64,000 bases of DNA. It comes from Propionivibrio soli (GTDB lineage Bacteria > Pseudomonadota > Gammaproteobacteria > Burkholderiales > Rhodocyclaceae). Shown piece after piece: positions 62,318 to 64,000 of this stretch. Location: the NCBI RefSeq assembly GCF_025770765.1, contig NZ_JANZKY010000004.1, positions 186,001 through 250,000 on the forward strand, read 5' to 3'. Positions within the stretch are counted from its first letter, which is position 1. Every line of letters starts with the position of its first letter. The translations under genes and the position numbers were made by a program. The notes under the pieces were generated by a model that was given only the letters and a program-made list of their open reading frames with translations, did not search any database and had not been told where the DNA came from.

Positions 62318-62447
62318 GATCGTTCCTTTCAAAGTGATGAGAAAGCACGCCCGATTCGGGACACGTTTCAAGGCTTTCAGCATCAAGCAAATCGCGTTCC
62401 GGTGAACGTCGAGCCTCCATCACCGCCCGGCGAGCCACCCATGCTAT

Positions 62448-62789
62448 TCAGATAGCCGTCACCGCATCACAGCTGGTCGAACAACGATCGCAGGCCTCGA
62501 TGCACATCTCCATGTCGTTCAGCCCGCGGCAGCTTTGCGCGCAGAGTTTGCAGATCTCGGAACACGCCGCGCAAATCTGGCGATGTGGCGTAGCGCCGGT
62601 GATCATCACGTACGCGGCCGTGCGGCAGATCTCGGCGCATACCAGCATGGTGCGGATGTGTTCCGATGCAGCGTGCGCGCCGCCTTTCTGCAGGCAATGG
62701 CCGGTGGCCATATGCAGGCAGACACGATGACAATTGGTGCACTCGCGGATGCAGGTCTCGAGTTCGGGTGACAGCGCCATCTCAGCCAT
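62448..62789 (-). CDS. DUF326 four-helix-bundle copper-binding (Cys-rich) protein
   Basis: 113 aa. A repeated Cys pattern CIRECTNCHRVC (about 14-25), CLQKGG, CAEICRT (about 53-59), CAACSEICKLCAQSC (about 75-89), CIEACDRCSTSC is the DUF326 / Csp (copper storage protein-like) signature; the Cys-lined bundle binds many Cu(I) ions in characterised relatives. ATG at 62789 has GGAGG 8 nt upstream. Role in copper storage or detoxification is inferred from family. Standing alone between a membrane protein gene and the BON gene. Confidence 0.87.
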   Translation of the reverse strand: MAEMALSPELETCIRECTNCHRVCLHMATGHCLQKGGAHAASEHIRTMLVCAEICRTAAYVMITGATPHRQICAACSEICKLCAQSCRGLNDMEMCIEACDRCSTSCDAVTAI

Positions 62790-63231
62790 GGGGAATTCCT
62801 CCTTCATTGAGAAAAATTACGGGAACGAAAACACGCGCGACGTGCCCTCGCCCCGTCGTTGGCAAGCCGCATTCCAATCGGAAGGTAAGCACCAGCACGA
62901 GAACGGCCAATTTAATGCCGATAGCATCGCATCGACCCCGGCAGCAACGGTTTCTGGCGCTTGCGATACGCGCGGACAAGCCTTCCCCGGGCCTTTCCCG
63001 CCTTTGTAAATTTTTCACAAGACATAGTAATAACTACCGTGCCGACACGCGTCGACGGGGTCGGGTCGGTTTCAACTCACACCCATCTTTCTCGACGAAC
63101 GGTCGAATATTCCGAGGTCTACGTGCGTTTCCCCTTTCGGGCCCGCCTTTTGCTTTTCACCCCGATGGAGCGGGTCCGCCCTTGTGTGGCCCGAGCTCGA
63201 AACTGTGTGAACAACGACCTGGAGGTTTCCA
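62790..63231. other. Divergent region upstream of BON lipoprotein gene
   Basis: About 440 bases between the DUF326 gene (minus) and the BON gene (plus). It includes a locally A/T-rich stretch around 63002-63036 and the promoter candidate listed separately. No small gene was supported. Confidence 0.4.
63004..63033 (+). promoter_or_regulatory. Possible promoter of the BON gene
   Basis: TTGTAA (63004-63009) and TAATAA (63028-63033) separated by 18 bp in an A/T-rich pocket. The predicted leader would be about 190 nt. Match is moderate. Confidence 0.35.
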
Positions 63232-63558
63232 ATGAAAACAATTCCTGCAACTTCCGCCCACAGAATCTACCTTTTCCTCGTCGCCGCCTTATGCGCCTTT
63301 TTTGTCGGGTGCGCGTCGACGTCGACACAGGAAGGAACCGGCGAATACGTCGACGACTCGGTCATCACGGCCAAGGTGAAATACGCCATCGCGCAAGATC
63401 CTGAATTGAAGGTCACCGAGATCAACGTCGAAACGTTCAAGGGCCGCGTGCAATTGAGCGGTTTCGTCAGTTCACCAAACCACATCGGCCGTGCCGTTGC
63501 CGTCGCCCGCGGCGTCAAGGGCGTGAAGTCGGTCGCCAACGATCTACGCATTAAATAG
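63232..63558 (+). CDS. BON-domain lipoprotein (OsmY-like), second copy
   Basis: 108 aa. Signal peptide with lipobox VGC (about residues 25-27), then one BON domain (about 40-107): VDDSVITAKVKYAIAQDPEL, INVETFKGRVQLSGFVSS and AVARGVKGVKSVANDLRIK. Strong GGAGG binding site 7 nt before the ATG. Short, single-BON relative of OsmY/YraP; predicted outer-membrane or periplasmic lipid-binding stress protein. Confidence 0.9.
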   Translation: MKTIPATSAHRIYLFLVAALCAFFVGCASTSTQEGTGEYVDDSVITAKVKYAIAQDPELKVTEINVETFKGRVQLSGFVSSPNHIGRAVAVARGVKGVKSVANDLRIK

Positions 63559-64000
63559 GCCTTCGCCTCCAGTAGGCGATCAGGCCATGGGTGGAGCCGG
63601 CGGCCGGTGCATTGGCCGCCACCGGCTCTCACCGTCTTTCGATTTGCCGGATCACATCGCCGGAGAAGGGTCTTCCTCTCCGGGAACATTTTGCTTCGGC
63701 CAAGTGCTTCACTCGGTTCGCCGACACGCTTCTCGGCAGCGCCCAGGTCAGTCTTCGTTCGTAAGAAAGCTGTGCGGCCCAATGGCTGCCGTCGTAGCAC
63801 CCGCCGCCAGCCGCGGCAGGCGCGGAACACCGCAGGAAAACAGTCGCGTTCAAGAAAGCCAAGGTTTTGAGCGCTACCACGGACTACGAAAAAAAATGCC
63901 CTCTCATGTATCCCGATGCCTCGCCTATGCAATCCAATGCCTCCTGACTCTTCGCGGTTTCCGCCACGCCTTCGTCGCCTTGGCGGGAGTCTTGCTCATT
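63559..64000. other. Right-end region, hairpins and no certain gene
   Basis: A G+C-rich inverted repeat (GAGCCGG/CCGGCTC with inner CGGCC/GGCCG) at 63594-63628 follows the BON gene and may be its transcript end, without a T-run. An open plus-strand frame beginning at about 63919 (MPRLCNPMPPDSSRF) runs off the edge and could be the start of a next gene, but has no clear binding site. Confidence 0.4.

Overview
The window is a high-G+C (mid-60s percent by eye), gene-dense chromosomal segment of a Gram-negative bacterium. The gene content (cyanide-insensitive-type cydAB, lipoprotein signal peptides, Tat substrate, LigD with the phosphoesterase-ligase-polymerase order, RimK/GCS2 ATP-grasp cluster, DUF883/holin-X pair) and protein style fit a betaproteobacterium, most likely Burkholderiales; the genus cannot be fixed from sequence alone. 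No rRNA, tRNA, CRISPR array, insertion sequence or prophage was found. About 54 genes are supported, one truncated at the left edge.

Layout. 1-1050 (minus): DUF883/YqjD-like protein, holin-X/YqjE-like protein and a truncated third gene. 1651-5852: a sigma-54-type response regulator and, convergent with a 100-bp tail overlap, a membrane PAS-PAS-GAF-GGDEF diguanylate cyclase. 6152-9425 (minus): an ABC exporter whose C-terminus carries a degenerate histidine-kinase ATPase plus receiver-like tail, overlapping a small GlcG/HbpS-like gene. 9681-11068: PRC-barrel and disordered proteins. 11361-16097 (plus): glycosyltransferase/SDR operon and a Cys-rich DUF3795 protein. 16303-18772 (minus): two small stress-type proteins and a lipoprotein glycerophosphodiesterase. 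19324-30096 (minus): mscS-glgX-treZ-(malQ::treY), a glycogen-to-trehalose operon headed by a mechanosensitive channel. 30674-35590 (plus): ferritin-like protein, phospholipase D/VTT fusion, EEP hydrolase, Tat-exported SMP-30 protein. 35730-38535: lacI-adh operon and a divergent Dabb gene, separated by two perfect LacI-type operators. 38602-43302: dksA-like-cydA-cydB operon and a divergent type II NADH dehydrogenase. 43491-43690: a low-G+C island. 43722-46957: DUF1328, BON and phospholipase D lipoprotein genes. 47482-51861 (plus): C39-like peptidase, RimK-type ATP-grasp ligase, GCS2 ligase and N-formylglutamate amidohydrolase-like protein, tightly coupled. 51904-56942 (minus): membrane protein, signal peptidase I, divergent GT51 transglycosylase, GFA, DUF3592, cupin, HAD, LysE. 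57556-61275 (minus): ku-ligD NHEJ pair. 61484-63558: membrane protein, DUF326 four-helix Cys protein, BON lipoprotein.

The common theme is survival of osmotic, oxidative, desiccation and envelope stress: trehalose, MscS, Ku/LigD, ferritin-like protein, two DUF1328 and two BON proteins, PRC-barrel, DUF883 and an oxygen-reducing bd-type oxidase fed by a non-pumping NADH dehydrogenase. The two places most likely to hold under-described biology are the four-gene amidoligase/peptidase operon at 47482-51861 and the exporter with a two-component-like tail at 6152-9425.
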